Assembly: GCF_028765345.1 (NCBI RefSeq)
Contig: NZ_JARAJZ010000004.1
Span: 268,124-332,123 of the forward strand
Direction: 5' to 3'
Origin: Sporolactobacillus sp. CQH2019
Lineage (GTDB): Bacteria > Bacillota > Bacilli > Bacillales > Sporolactobacillaceae
DNA: 64,000 bases
The notes under the pieces are model-generated. The model made no database searches. It was not told the origin of the DNA and saw only the letters and a program-made list of their open reading frames with translations. The translations under genes were made by a program, and so were the position numbers. Positions 43,213-52,376 of the stretch are shown here, piece by piece (the stretch's first letter is position 1; each line of letters opens with the position of its first letter).

Positions 43213-44070
43213 TTATTTGCGAACATACCGCCAGGCAATAAAACGTTTTTCAAGCTTTGAAACACCCCAGTCGGCAATCAGCGCCGTAACTGAAAGGATC
43301 AGCATTCCGGCAAATACTCCCGTTGTATCGAATGCTCCTTGCGATTGGGCAATTAAATAGCCTAATCCATGGGTAGCCCCAATAAATTCTCCGACAACCG
43401 CTCCGATTAACGCGAATCCAAAGCTGGAATGAAGGCTGGAGAGAATCCAGGTCAGCGCAGACGGTATAATGACATGCCGAGCCAATTGGCCTTTGCTTGC
43501 GCCAAGAAGGCGTGCATTGTTGACCAAATTCCGGTCCACTTCACGTACCCCCTGGAAAGCATTGAAAAATACGATAAAGAATGTTAGCACGAGACCGGAA
43601 GCAACCTTTGACGGCATGCCCAGTCCAAACCACAGAATGAAAATAGGAACTAAAACAACACGCGGAATGGCATTGATCATTTTAATATACGGTCCTAAGA
43701 CAACGGACAGCAACTCATTGACACCCAGTACATAGCCAAAGAGAATCCCAAAAACACCGCCGAGGATGAAGGAGAGAACCGTTTCTTCGAAGGTCACCCA
43801 AAATTGAAGCCACAGGGGGCCTGCTGTCGTCCCGTTTACGGCCCATGTCCAAATATGTTTCACGATGTCAAAAGGACTGGAGAAAAAGAACGGATCAATT
43901 ATTCTATGACTTGATAGAAATTGCCAGGATCCCGTCAATACAACAAATACCGCGAGCTGCAAACTTAAATTCCGGGCTCTGATCTTTAATGCTTCTCTCT
44001 TTAACTCGGCCTTTCGTGAAATCACTGCCTTATTTGCGGGACTAGCTGCTGAATTTGTTTGCGCTTTCAT
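43213..44070 (-). CDS. NitT/TauT-type ABC transporter permease
   Basis: A 285-residue membrane subunit with about six helices after a basic cytoplasmic N-terminus. The ATPase-contact loop is EVDRNLVNNARLLGASKGQLARHVIIPSA, near 175 (the EAA motif with G at the usual place). FGFALIGAVVGEFIGATHGLGYLI and DTTGVFAGMLILSVTAL are typical of SsuC/TauC permeases. The start at 44070 has AGGTGATC upstream and overlaps the ATPase 3' end by 29 bases, so translation is coupled. Confidence 0.88.
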   Translation of the reverse strand: MKAQTNSAASPANKAVISRKAELKREALKIRARNLSLQLAVFVVLTGSWQFLSSHRIIDPFFFSSPFDIVKHIWTWAVNGTTAGPLWLQFWVTFEETVLSFILGGVFGILFGYVLGVNELLSVVLGPYIKMINAIPRVVLVPIFILWFGLGMPSKVASGLVLTFFIVFFNAFQGVREVDRNLVNNARLLGASKGQLARHVIIPSALTWILSSLHSSFGFALIGAVVGEFIGATHGLGYLIAQSQGAFDTTGVFAGMLILSVTALIADWGVSKLEKRFIAWRYVRK

Positions 44071-44890
44071 AGCTGATGATCACCTCGTCCCTCAGATCTT
44101 CCCATATTTGCTGGTGAATCCTCATAAAAGCGGCGTCAAAGCTGATTTCCGCAACATTGCGGGGCCTCGGCAGATCAATCCGATAATCCCCTTTGACCGT
44201 CGCTCCCGGTCCTGCTGTAAAAACAATGACCCGGTCACTGAGCGCAATCGCTTCTTCTAAATCATGAGTGATAAAAAAAACAGAGGCAGAGGTTTCCTCC
44301 CAGATTCTAAGCAATTCATCTTCCATTAAATGTCTCGTATGAACATCGAGCGCTGAAAAAGGCTCATCCATGAGGAGAATTTCAGGTTGAACAATTAAGC
44401 ATTGGGCCAGAGCCACTCGTTTTCTCATCCCTCCGGAAAGCTGAGCGGGATAATGGCCCTCAAAGCCTTTAAGGCCGACCCGCGCAATCCACTTCCTTGC
44501 TTCATCGTAGGCCTCTTCCTTTCTGTTGCCTCGCAGCCTGAGTCCAAGCGAAACATTGTCAATAACGGTTTTCCACGGAAAAGCATTTTCTGTTTGGAAA
44601 ACACACGCAGCCCGCCGGTTCGTCCCTTCCAGTCTTTGACCGGAGATAGACACCTCACCTGTTGTGGGAGGCTCGAATCCCGCAATAAGGCTTAACGTGG
44701 TTGATTTCCCGCAGCCTGTCGGTCCGACAATCGATACGAATTCTCCCTTTGGAATTTGCAAATGAATATCCCGCAGCACAGAATGAACGTCACCCGAGGG
44801 CTTGACGAATTCTTTCGATATCCCTTTGAGTTCGATCATAGCCGGTTCGGCCCGAGTATTAGCCTGATATACAGTCTCCAAAGCACTCAT
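44042..44890 (-). CDS. NitT/TauT-type ABC transporter ATP-binding protein
   Basis: A 282-residue ATPase that energises the importer. Walker A is SIVGPTGCGKSTTLSLI near 55. The Q-loop is in VFQTENAFPWKTVIDNV, the signature in YPAQLSGGMRKRVALAQCL. Walker B is ILLMDEPFSALDVHTRHLM, and the H-loop FFITHDLEEAIALSDRVIV. This set and length match SsuB/TauB proteins. It is the first gene of the operon, with GGAGGAAAATC before the start. It is divergent from the CitA/CitB-type system, with about 780 bases between. Confidence 0.9.
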   Translation of the reverse strand: MSALETVYQANTRAEPAMIELKGISKEFVKPSGDVHSVLRDIHLQIPKGEFVSIVGPTGCGKSTTLSLIAGFEPPTTGEVSISGQRLEGTNRRAACVFQTENAFPWKTVIDNVSLGLRLRGNRKEEAYDEARKWIARVGLKGFEGHYPAQLSGGMRKRVALAQCLIVQPEILLMDEPFSALDVHTRHLMEDELLRIWEETSASVFFITHDLEEAIALSDRVIVFTAGPGATVKGDYRIDLPRPRNVAEISFDAAFMRIHQQIWEDLRDEVIISYESANKFSS

Positions 44891-45671
44891 TGATTTTCCT
44901 CCATTCCTTTTCGATCTGACAGCGCTTACATTTCCGATTATATATTTTTCTGATTTTATATAAATATTTTGCCAATATAAGTGATAAACGTAATAAAGAC
45001 AATTAAAACGATTTCCGCAACGGGAATAACAGTACGTTTGTCTCTATAAACGTTACTAAAAACTTCCGGTCAAAGAGGAAATCACACGATAAATGTCTGA
45101 ATTATTTTCTAATCGATCTGTTTGAAAATGAGTATGGTCCGGGATTATCAGGCGATTGCAGGCACTTGTTTCCCAAAGGCCGAAAAAAATGATACGGATG
45201 ACGGAAAACATGGGTGCCGAACTTGCGGCGGCCGTCGATTACGTACGTATCGGGAGACATCTATTGAGAAGAAGACACGTAAAAGACGGATCTTTTTAGC
45301 AATGTTCCAATCCTCCGCTGCTGTTCAACCGAGACAGTACGGGGACAGAAACATCTGAGTCAGACCATTACCATACAAAAAAGATGAATGAATTTGGCGA
45401 GGCGCATTCGATTCAGGCAGCCCAGAACGATTTTTCATTGGGTTAGTTGGCGGTTGCTTGCTTCAGAAAGTTCGGAAAGATTCAAGCCCCACAGGCTTTA
45501 CGCTCTTCTCAAACGATCGTTCAGGCATTCATGGGGGAACCCGATAAAAAACCGGTGGCGTTTCATTGATCGACTGTGCATTCATATTTAGGATTATTTA
45601 GTGCCGCTTATACAGACGCATCAGGAACTTTTTAAAAATCGTTCAAGCATTTTACTGGGAGTTGATTAGGT
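44891..45671. other. Long divergent intergenic region
   Basis: About 780 bases between the ABC operon and the sensor kinase gene. The 44940-45015 part is very AT-rich and should hold the ABC operon promoter and response-regulator sites. From 45120 to 45640 it is richer in G+C with broken protein-like frames, for example TENMGAELAAAVDYVRIGRH, probably a gene remnant. No family is recognised. Confidence 0.4.
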
Positions 45672-47270
45672 ATGGAACGCAAAGAAAACCGGGTAAAGCT
45701 GCGCACCAAAATCAACCTTCTTGTCTTATTGAATCTTCTTTTTGTCCTTTTGCTTTTTATCGTTTCTCTTTCTTGGATCATGGTCCGTCGCGAGTTTGAT
45801 GAAACGGGCCAAAACGCTTTAGCAACCGCAAAAACGGTTGCCGCATTGCCGGAAATCAAACAGGCCTTTAAAGAACCGGACCCTTCTTTGCAGATTCAAC
45901 CCATCGCCGAAAATATTCGAAAAAAAATCGGAGCCCAATTTATTGTCGTTTCAAACATGCACTTAATTCGTTACAGCCATCCTGACCCAAAAATGATCGG
46001 ACAGCGCATGGCGGGAAATGATGATACTTTACTCCTGGGCGGTCAGGGGCGCGTTACCGAGGCTGCCGGGACTCTCGGCCTTTCCATACGCGGGAAGTAC
46101 CCGATTTTTGATCTTGATCATCATCAGATTGGGGTTGTGTCCGTCGGTTTTCTTACCCGGAATATCTGGAAGAAGCTGACTTCATTAATTTTTGAAATCA
46201 TCGGCCTTGGTGCCGTTGCCGCAGCTTTCGGACTCGTCGGCGCATTTATTCTCTCCGGCCATATTAAAAAACAGATTTTTAACATGGAGCCGAATGAAAT
46301 CGCTTTCTTAGCAAATCAGCAGGCCGCGATACTTGAATCCATTCGCGAAGGAATCATCGCTATTGATACAACCGGAAAAATAACGACATTAAACCGGGAA
46401 GCAAAAAATATGCTGGAAGACAAAAACGGTGATTTAATCGGCAGAGAGATCACCCGTATTTTACCGAACTCCCGGCTCACCGAAGTCATGGAAAAGGGAG
46501 CTCCGCAATATGATCATCAGATGATTATGGGAAATTTTCTGGTTGTCGTTAACAGAATCCCTGTGATGTTTAACGGAGAGGTAATCGGAGCGGTGGCGAG
46601 TTTTCGCGATAAGCTTCAACTGGACCAATTGGAAAACCGGCTTGCCGATATCGGTAAATACGTCGATACATTACGCAGCCAGCGCCATGAATTTATGAAC
46701 AAGCTTCATCTTATTTCCGGGCTGATCCAAATGCAGGAATATGACCTTGTCCGGAAACTCATTACCCAGGTAAATGACGAACAGCAAAATATACTTAATT
46801 TCTTTCTGGCTCATATCCGGGATCCGGCAATTGTCGGCGTTCTTATCGGAAAAATGCATCGGGCGAAAGAACTTGGCATTCAACTGACGATTACACCGGA
46901 GTCCTATGTTCGGGATCGCTGCCCGCATCGGGACATTGTACTGACGATTCTTGGGAATGCCATTGAAAATGCTATGGAGGCCATTCAATCGGCCGCAAGG
47001 GATAAGCGGCCGGCTGTGATTTCCGTTCATATGAAAACTGAAATGGCGGGCCTTTATATGGAAGTCAAAGATAATGGCCCGGGCATTGATCCCGATCTGG
47101 GAAAAAAACTGTTTGATGACGGGAGCACGACGAAGGGTACCGGCAGAGGTTTTGGATTAGCACTGGCATCCCGTTTAGTTTCACGAATAAACGGGCGCAT
47201 TCAAATGGTTTCTTCCTCTGAGGGAGCAGCATTGCAGGTTGACTTGCCTATAATGGAGGGACAAAGATGA
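45672..47270 (+). CDS. CitA/DcuS-type sensor histidine kinase
   Basis: A 532-residue membrane sensor. TM1 is about 17-37 and TM2 about 172-195. Between them is an extracytoplasmic PDC/PAS domain with IGAQFIVVSNMHLIRYSHPD, the CitA-like ligand fold. A cytoplasmic PAS follows (EGIIAIDTTGKITTLNREAK). The H-box RSQRHEFMNKLHLISGLIQM is the RxxxHEF form of the CitA/DcuS family. The ATPase part has GNAIENAMEAI (N box) and VKDNGPGIDPD (G1). Such kinases sense citrate, C4-dicarboxylates or similar acids. The stop overlaps the regulator start by four bases. The divergent ABC importer is the natural target. Confidence 0.88.
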   Translation: MERKENRVKLRTKINLLVLLNLLFVLLLFIVSLSWIMVRREFDETGQNALATAKTVAALPEIKQAFKEPDPSLQIQPIAENIRKKIGAQFIVVSNMHLIRYSHPDPKMIGQRMAGNDDTLLLGGQGRVTEAAGTLGLSIRGKYPIFDLDHHQIGVVSVGFLTRNIWKKLTSLIFEIIGLGAVAAAFGLVGAFILSGHIKKQIFNMEPNEIAFLANQQAAILESIREGIIAIDTTGKITTLNREAKNMLEDKNGDLIGREITRILPNSRLTEVMEKGAPQYDHQMIMGNFLVVVNRIPVMFNGEVIGAVASFRDKLQLDQLENRLADIGKYVDTLRSQRHEFMNKLHLISGLIQMQEYDLVRKLITQVNDEQQNILNFFLAHIRDPAIVGVLIGKMHRAKELGIQLTITPESYVRDRCPHRDIVLTILGNAIENAMEAIQSAARDKRPAVISVHMKTEMAGLYMEVKDNGPGIDPDLGKKLFDDGSTTKGTGRGFGLALASRLVSRINGRIQMVSSSEGAALQVDLPIMEGQR

Positions 47271-47953
47271 GTGATCGTGTGTTAAGTGTATTGGTCGTAG
47301 ACGACGATTTTATGATAGCAAAGCTTCATGGAAAATTTATCGATTCTCAGAAAGGCTATAAATTAGCGGGAACAGCACATAGTTTTTATGAAGCTATAGA
47401 ATGTATCGACAGATTGCAGCCCGATCTGATTCTTTTAGACATTTACTTGCCCGACCGCTCCGGAATCGAGCTATTACAAGCCATCAGGACTCAAAACAGA
47501 CGATGTGACGTGATCGTCATCACTGCCGCAAAAGAGCTGGAAATAGTTGAAAACGGTTTTCGTTTTGGCATCATTGATTTCCTGATTAAGCCATTTGATC
47601 TGACCCAGCTGCAGACACCCCTAAATAAATATATTCAGTTTAAATCCCGTCTCTCGCTGTCATCCCGGATTGACCAGGAAACAGTGAATGATTTTAAAAA
47701 ACTGCGGCTATCTGAATCAGGCAGCGCAGCCAGCCCAAAGGGGATCGATACCCGTACGTTGGAAAAAATAAAAAATTGTATGGTGGACGGCAAAGATTCC
47801 TTAAGCGCAGACCGGATTGCCGAATTGGCCGGGGTCAGCCTTTCAACGACAAGAACCTATCTTTCTCATTTAGTTAAAGAACGCGTATTGATAGAAGAAC
47901 AGAAATACGGGACAGTCGGCCGGCCCTTGCGTCTATACCGAATCGCCGATTAA
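47267..47953 (+). CDS. CitB/DcuR-type response regulator
   Basis: A 228-residue regulator. The receiver domain has VLVVDDDFMIAKLHGKFI, phosphoryl Asp in LILLDIYLPDRSGIELL near 58, VITAAKE and FLIKPFD with the Lys near 108. The linker leads to a winged-helix output in which SADRIAELAGVSLSTTRTYLSHLV is the helix-turn-helix. It ends GTVGRPLRLYRI, as in DcuR/CitT. It is coupled to the kinase gene by ATGA overlap. It should activate transcription, probably of the divergent ABC operon; this is inferred. Confidence 0.88.
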   Translation: MSDRVLSVLVVDDDFMIAKLHGKFIDSQKGYKLAGTAHSFYEAIECIDRLQPDLILLDIYLPDRSGIELLQAIRTQNRRCDVIVITAAKELEIVENGFRFGIIDFLIKPFDLTQLQTPLNKYIQFKSRLSLSSRIDQETVNDFKKLRLSESGSAASPKGIDTRTLEKIKNCMVDGKDSLSADRIAELAGVSLSTTRTYLSHLVKERVLIEEQKYGTVGRPLRLYRIAD

Positions 47954-47966
47954 TTTCATTGCAACA

Positions 47967-48008
47967 AAAAACGAAAAGCTTTAATAGGGAAGGCTTTTCG
48001 TTTTTTTC
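47967..48008 (+). terminator. Terminator of the two-component operon
   Basis: ACGAAAAGC and GCTTTTCGT arms are followed by TTTTTT. It lies 15 bases behind the regulator stop. Confidence 0.85.
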
Positions 48009-48056
48009 AGTTCTAAAGTAAGCCGTCAACCGCGTAACGAAATTGATTTTTACCGT

Positions 48057-48098
48057 AAAAAAACCTCACTTACTTTGGTGCGATTCTCCGTAATGGGT
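48057..48098 (-). repeat. Degenerate copy of the rlmH 3' end (direct repeat, candidate att site)
   Basis: On the minus strand GGAGAATCGCACC, AAAGTAAGTGAGG and TTTTTTTACGG align with the rlmH tail at 54790-54826 (GGAGAACCGTACC, ACAAATAAATGAGG, TTTTTTTACGG). The match is about 33 of 38 positions with one gap, in the same orientation. In rlmH this encodes GEPYHK and the stop. Staphylococcal SCC elements leave such repeats of the rlmH end. It also forms, with TCTCACTTAC just outside, a hairpin with a T-tract that may terminate pnuC. Confidence 0.65.
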
Positions 48099-48207
48099 GT
48101 AAGTGAGATTTTCAGAATGAATTCGAATGGGCTTTTCGCTTATTCAAAATAATTCCTCTTTGCTGCGTATACGTTGTTTACTTTTAATTCTTAGATTCCC
48201 TTGATTT

Positions 48208-48951
48208 TTAGTTTATTGCTCTATTAAGCTTGCCAGTCCAGATTGAGAAAAACCTTCCGTAAATAGCGGTAGCAGTATAAAACAATTCCATTACTAACAT
48301 TGTCAAAGATGCTGGAGAATATCCGTCTTTAAGCGCGTAAAACCAAAGCGCAACATTAACAAAATCTGAAATCAGCCATAATGTATAGGTTTGTGTGTAT
48401 CTCCTGAAGCATAAAAAGGATGCTGTTCCGCCAATGGCTAACGCCAGCGAATCCCAAACCGGATTGTTATCCGCAGTGATTAATCCGAGATGATATAATC
48501 CAAACCAGGCAGCCAGTATTACAACAACCGTAACCGTCCACTGTTTAATACTCAGGCTCTTAATATTGTAATTCTTGCCCCTGCCCCAGGTACGCCAAGT
48601 CATTAGGAGCTCTAAATCAATAAGAAAGAAAAAACATAGTTGATCAATGATACTAAACCAATGGTGTGCCTGAAGATTAACAATTACATAGGCTACAACA
48701 CTAATTGCCCCAAGAAGCCCATTAATTGTGTGGCCTGAAGACATCGAACAAACACAGCCCATACCGAAAAATACACCTACGAATGACAAAAACGTCAGCC
48801 AATTAATGGTGCCGGTTAAAAATACTACTGTTTCTGCTCCTACACCAAACCCAAACATCGTCCAGGGAACTGTCGGAATGGAAGTCAGCTGCTGTTTCAG
48901 CCATTGCCCGTAGCTTCCCTCAAAACGCTCTTTTTCGATTGCACTTTCCAT
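48208..48951 (-). CDS. pnuC: PnuC-family nucleoside transporter
   Basis: A 247-residue membrane protein with seven hydrophobic segments, the SWEET-like PnuC fold. TWRTWGRGKNYNIKSLS marks the middle loop, and TLWLISDFVNVALWFYALKDG the substrate region with W and N residues typical of the family. Classic PnuC imports nicotinamide riboside. Relatives linked to deo genes import deoxynucleosides (PnuN-type). Because it is the last gene of deoC-deoB-pdp, deoxynucleoside uptake is the better guess. It starts 23 bases after pdp with AGGAGAG upstream. Confidence 0.83.
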   Translation of the reverse strand: MESAIEKERFEGSYGQWLKQQLTSIPTVPWTMFGFGVGAETVVFLTGTINWLTFLSFVGVFFGMGCVCSMSSGHTINGLLGAISVVAYVIVNLQAHHWFSIIDQLCFFFLIDLELLMTWRTWGRGKNYNIKSLSIKQWTVTVVVILAAWFGLYHLGLITADNNPVWDSLALAIGGTASFLCFRRYTQTYTLWLISDFVNVALWFYALKDGYSPASLTMLVMELFYTATAIYGRFFSIWTGKLNRAIN

Positions 48952-48974
48952 GATTTTCTCTCCTTCCTAGCTGC

Positions 48975-50273
48975 TCATTTGATGATTTTGTAAATCATTT
49001 TTGGAATTGTTGCTTCTGCAGAGATTTCAATGTTTTGGTAGATAAGCTGTTTCACTTCTTCAATATGCTCATTATTGCTATGAATGGTCATTAAAGATTC
49101 GCCTTTTTGAACCGTATCGCCCATTTTTTTATGGAGTTCAATGCCGACCCCGTAATCCAGAGAATCTCCGGCTTTTTGGCGCCCTCCGCCCAGCATCATA
49201 CTTGCAATGCCAATTTCATCCGCTGATAGTTTGGATACTTTTCCACTCTTTTTGGCAGGTAATTCAAGCCTGAATGGTGCATGGGGCATTAACCGATAGT
49301 TGTCGATTACACGAGCATCCCCACCCTGGGAGTCAACCATTGCACGAAAACGGTCTAAAGCTTCCGAAGACTCAATAGTCTTTTCCAGCATTCTTTTTGC
49401 ATCTTCAAAGCTATTGGCTTTCCCTCCAAGAAGAACCATATAGCTTCCCAAGGTTAATATGAGCGCCTTTAAATCTTCAGGACCTTTGCCTTTTAAAAGG
49501 TCAATCGATTCTTCGATCTCTAAAGTATTGCCGATTTTATTTCCTAATGGCTGATTCATATCAGAAATCACTGCCATGCATTGCATTCCGGCACCTTTAC
49601 CTATTGCTACCAGTGCTTTGGCCAGGTTTGTAGAATCCTCAAGCGTTTTCATAAAAGCACCTGCGCCCGTTTTAACATCAATGACTAATGCATCTGTTCC
49701 AGATGCAATTTTCTTACTCATGATCGAACTTGCAATTAACGGAATGGAATCCACCGTATCAGTCACATCACGTAATGCATATATCTTTTTATCAGCGGGT
49801 GCAATATCCCCCGTTGCGCCGATAATAGCCAGTTTCTCTTTTGCTACCTGTTTGATGAACGCATCTTTGCTGATTTCAACCTTGAATCCCGGAATAGATT
49901 CCAATTTATCCAGTGTTCCGCCTGTATGCCCCAGGCCCCGGCCTGATATCATGGGTACTGGGATCCCAACGGCCGCGACCATAGCCGCTAGTGGGATGCT
50001 GACTTTGTCCCCCACGCCGCCCGTAGAATGCTTATCAACTTTAATTCCCGGAATATCAGATAAATCTAAACGTTCCCCGGATTGCATCATCTTCATCGTT
50101 AAAGCAGTCCGTTCATGATCACTCATATCTCTAAAATAGATTGACATGAGTAAAGCACTGGTTTGATAATCCGGGATGCTACCGTTTACAACACCATCAA
50201 TAAAAAAATTTATTTCATCATCTGTTAATTCTTTTCCATTCCTTTTTTTATCAATAATGTCTACCATTCTCAT
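48975..50273 (-). CDS. pdp: Pyrimidine-nucleoside phosphorylase
   Basis: Splits (deoxy)uridine and thymidine with phosphate into base and (deoxy)ribose 1-phosphate. The 432 residues match Firmicute Pdp/DeoA. KVDKHSTGGVGDKVSIPLA near 80 is the phosphate-binding signature with Lys and His. SGRGLGHTGGTLDKLESIPGF near 108 and SSIMSKKIASGTDALVIDVKTGAGAF near 182 are the usual substrate segments. The C-terminal domain is complete. ATG 50273 lies 7 bases after GGAGGG. Third gene of the deo operon, 26 bases behind deoB; its product ribose 1-phosphate is the DeoB substrate. Confidence 0.93.
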   Translation of the reverse strand: MRMVDIIDKKRNGKELTDDEINFFIDGVVNGSIPDYQTSALLMSIYFRDMSDHERTALTMKMMQSGERLDLSDIPGIKVDKHSTGGVGDKVSIPLAAMVAAVGIPVPMISGRGLGHTGGTLDKLESIPGFKVEISKDAFIKQVAKEKLAIIGATGDIAPADKKIYALRDVTDTVDSIPLIASSIMSKKIASGTDALVIDVKTGAGAFMKTLEDSTNLAKALVAIGKGAGMQCMAVISDMNQPLGNKIGNTLEIEESIDLLKGKGPEDLKALILTLGSYMVLLGGKANSFEDAKRMLEKTIESSEALDRFRAMVDSQGGDARVIDNYRLMPHAPFRLELPAKKSGKVSKLSADEIGIASMMLGGGRQKAGDSLDYGVGIELHKKMGDTVQKGESLMTIHSNNEHIEEVKQLIYQNIEISAEATIPKMIYKIIK

Positions 50274-50299
50274 TTGTTATCCCTCCCATCATTAAATAA

Positions 50300-51490
50300 T
50301 TACTTCAAGATACTCAAAAAGCTGCTGCCTGCGCCGTTACCTTTAATATTAAAATTATCTAGTATAGTTGCTCCGAAATCTGCGAATGTCGGACGTGTAC
50401 CTAAAGAACCATTGCTTTTCATACTTGGTGAATAAACCATTAACGGCACCTGCTCTCTAGTATGATCCGTGCCTTTATAACAAGGGTCATTCCCATGGTC
50501 AGCCGTAATCATCAGTAAATCGCTGTCTTTCATGCTGTTTAGAACTTTTCCTAGGCATTTATCGAATTCCATCAGTGCTTTTCCAAAACCAATCGGATTA
50601 CGACGATGACCATACATGGCATCAAAATCAACCAGATTAACAAAGCAAAAACCTGTAAAATCTTTTGCCATAACATGGTTTACATGATTCATTCCATCGA
50701 GATTGCTCTCATTATGGTAGACTTCATCGAGCCCCTGCCCTGAAAAAATATCGTTAATCTTGCCAATGCCAATTGTATGAACGCCATCAGCTTGTAAATA
50801 ATCCAAATCGGTTTTTCCAGATGGCTTTAAAGAGAAATCATGTCTATTTGCCGTTCTTACAAAATGATCCTTATCGGTACCTACAAAAGGTCTGGCGATA
50901 ACTCTTCCAATGACATAATTTGGTCCATTAACAAGGCCGCGTGTATAGTCGCAGATACGGTAAAGTTCTTTAACGGGGATGACATCCTCATGAGCCGCAA
51001 TTTGCAGAACTGAGTCGCCCGACGTATAAATGATTAAATCACCTGTTTTTATTTGATGCTCTCCAAGCTCTATAATAATTTTCGTTCCTGACTCCGGCCG
51101 GTTGCCAACAATTTTTCTTCCGGAAAAGTCGGAAATCTTTTTCAATAAATCATCCGGAAAGCCCTGCGGAAAATAATCCAGCGGACGTCTGACAGGCAAG
51201 CCCATCATTTCCCAATGGCCATCCATACTATCTTTTCCCGCAGAAATCTCTTGCATTTTTCCAAAATATCCCGATGGTTGGCTCATAGACGGAACGCCTT
51301 TAATCGGCCGATCCCTTAAATTTGAAATTCCCAGTTTCCGTAAATTCGGCAAATTTAACTTGCCGTCATAAGCCTCTCCGACATGCCCTAAAGTATCAGA
51401 CCCGAAGCTATCAAATTTATCAGCATCTGCCGCCGCTCCTGTTCCAACGGAATCTAATACAATTCCAAATATACGTTGATAGTTAGTCAA
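50300..51490 (-). CDS. deoB: Phosphopentomutase (deo-operon copy)
   Basis: A 396-residue second DeoB converting deoxyribose 1-phosphate to the 5-phosphate for Deo[29 protein letters not shown] at the start, [15 protein letters not shown] near 88 and [21 protein letters not shown] near 325 mark the metal and phosphoserine sites. The likely start is TTG 51490, eight bases after GGGAG; the longer frame with an ATG at 51529 has no ribosome site. Base composition is visibly lower in G+C than the core deoB at 12728-13924, and the sequences differ throughout. This fits acquisition with the operon. Confidence 0.92.
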   Translation of the reverse strand: MTNYQRIFGIVLDSVGTGAAADADKFDSFGSDTLGHVGEAYDGKLNLPNLRKLGISNLRDRPIKGVPSMSQPSGYFGKMQEISAGKDSMDGHWEMMGLPVRRPLDYFPQGFPDDLLKKISDFSGRKIVGNRPESGTKIIIELGEHQIKTGDLIIYTSGDSVLQIAAHEDVIPVKELYRICDYTRGLVNGPNYVIGRVIARPFVGTDKDHFVRTANRHDFSLKPSGKTDLDYLQADGVHTIGIGKINDIFSGQGLDEVYHNESNLDGMNHVNHVMAKDFTGFCFVNLVDFDAMYGHRRNPIGFGKALMEFDKCLGKVLNSMKDSDLLMITADHGNDPCYKGTDHTREQVPLMVYSPSMKSNGSLGTRPTFADFGATILDNFNIKGNGAGSSFLSILK

Positions 51491-51555
51491 TAGAATCACT
51501 CCCTTCCGGAAATCCGGCTGCTGCGCCATTTCTAGTATTGGCCCCTCATAAAAAA

Positions 51556-52227
51556 TTACATATTATCCTCTCCCAATATCTTAACCGTTGCACTGACACC
51601 CAGGCGGCTTGCACCGGCTGCAATCATAGCCTCGGCTTCCTGACGGCTATGAATGCCTCCGGAAGCTTTTACACCCAAACGGTTGCCCACTGTTTGACGC
51701 ATCAAAGCTACGTTTTCAGTTGCAGCTCCCGCAGAGCTAAAACCGGTTGAAGTCTTGACATAATCTGCTGTTCCACTTTCAGCCAGTTTACAGGCCTGAA
51801 CAATTTGGTCTTCCTTTAGAAAAGATGTTTCTATGATAACCTTCAGTAACTTATTTTTGGCATGTACGACAGATGCAACAGACTCGATATCTGCTTTTAC
51901 GGCTACATCATTTTTACCGATCAGTTCACCAATGTTAATGACCATATCAATTTCTTCAGCTCCGGCTTCAAGTGCAGTTTCCGCTTCGAACACCTTCGCG
52001 GCTGTAGGGATTGCTCCCAGCGGGAAACCGATAACGGTAATGGGTTTAACATGAGAGTTTGCCAGCTGATTTTTTACAAAGGGAACCCAATATGGATTAA
52101 CGCAAACTGATGCAGTACCATATTTAATTGCTTCTTTACAGGTTCTCGCAATATCTTCTTTTGTGGCGTCAGGCTTTAAATTAGTGTGGTCCAAATACTT
52201 TGCTAACTCTTTATTAGATAGTCCCAC
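51556..52227 (-). CDS. deoC: Deoxyribose-phosphate aldolase
   Basis: Cleaves 2-deoxyribose 5-phosphate into acetaldehyde and glyceraldehyde 3-phosphate. The 223 residues are normal for bacterial Deo[16 protein letters not shown] is at the start. EIDMVINIG near 90 and [11 protein letters not shown] near 126 line the active site. [13 protein letters not shown] near 155 holds the Schiff-base Lys, and [10 protein letters not shown] near 183 the second Lys. GTG 52227 is nine bases after AAGGGG. First gene of the operon and divergent from its DeoR regulator. Confidence 0.94.
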   Translation of the reverse strand: MGLSNKELAKYLDHTNLKPDATKEDIARTCKEAIKYGTASVCVNPYWVPFVKNQLANSHVKPITVIGFPLGAIPTAAKVFEAETALEAGAEEIDMVINIGELIGKNDVAVKADIESVASVVHAKNKLLKVIIETSFLKEDQIVQACKLAESGTADYVKTSTGFSSAGAATENVALMRQTVGNRLGVKASGGIHSRQEAEAMIAAGASRLGVSATVKILGEDNM

Positions 52228-52297
52228 TTTTTTGAACCCCTTTCTATATCTTTACCACCACAATAGCTCTTTTCTTTACTTTTGTAAATATATTAAT

Positions 52298-52311
52298 TGA
52301 AATTAATTTCA
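52298..52311. promoter_or_regulatory. Candidate DeoR operator between deoC and deoR
   Basis: TGAAATTAATTTCA is a perfect 14-bp palindrome in the divergent promoter region, flanked by AT and TT. It resembles the ATTGAA/TTCAAT-type DeoR palindrome described upstream of the B. subtilis dra-nupC-pdp operon. Deoxyribose 5-phosphate would be the inducer there. Confidence 0.6.
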
Positions 52312-52376
52312 TTCTGAGCCATAATCCAATTTATAAGTTATAATTTTAATCAATAAAGACTTATAGGAGAATGTAA

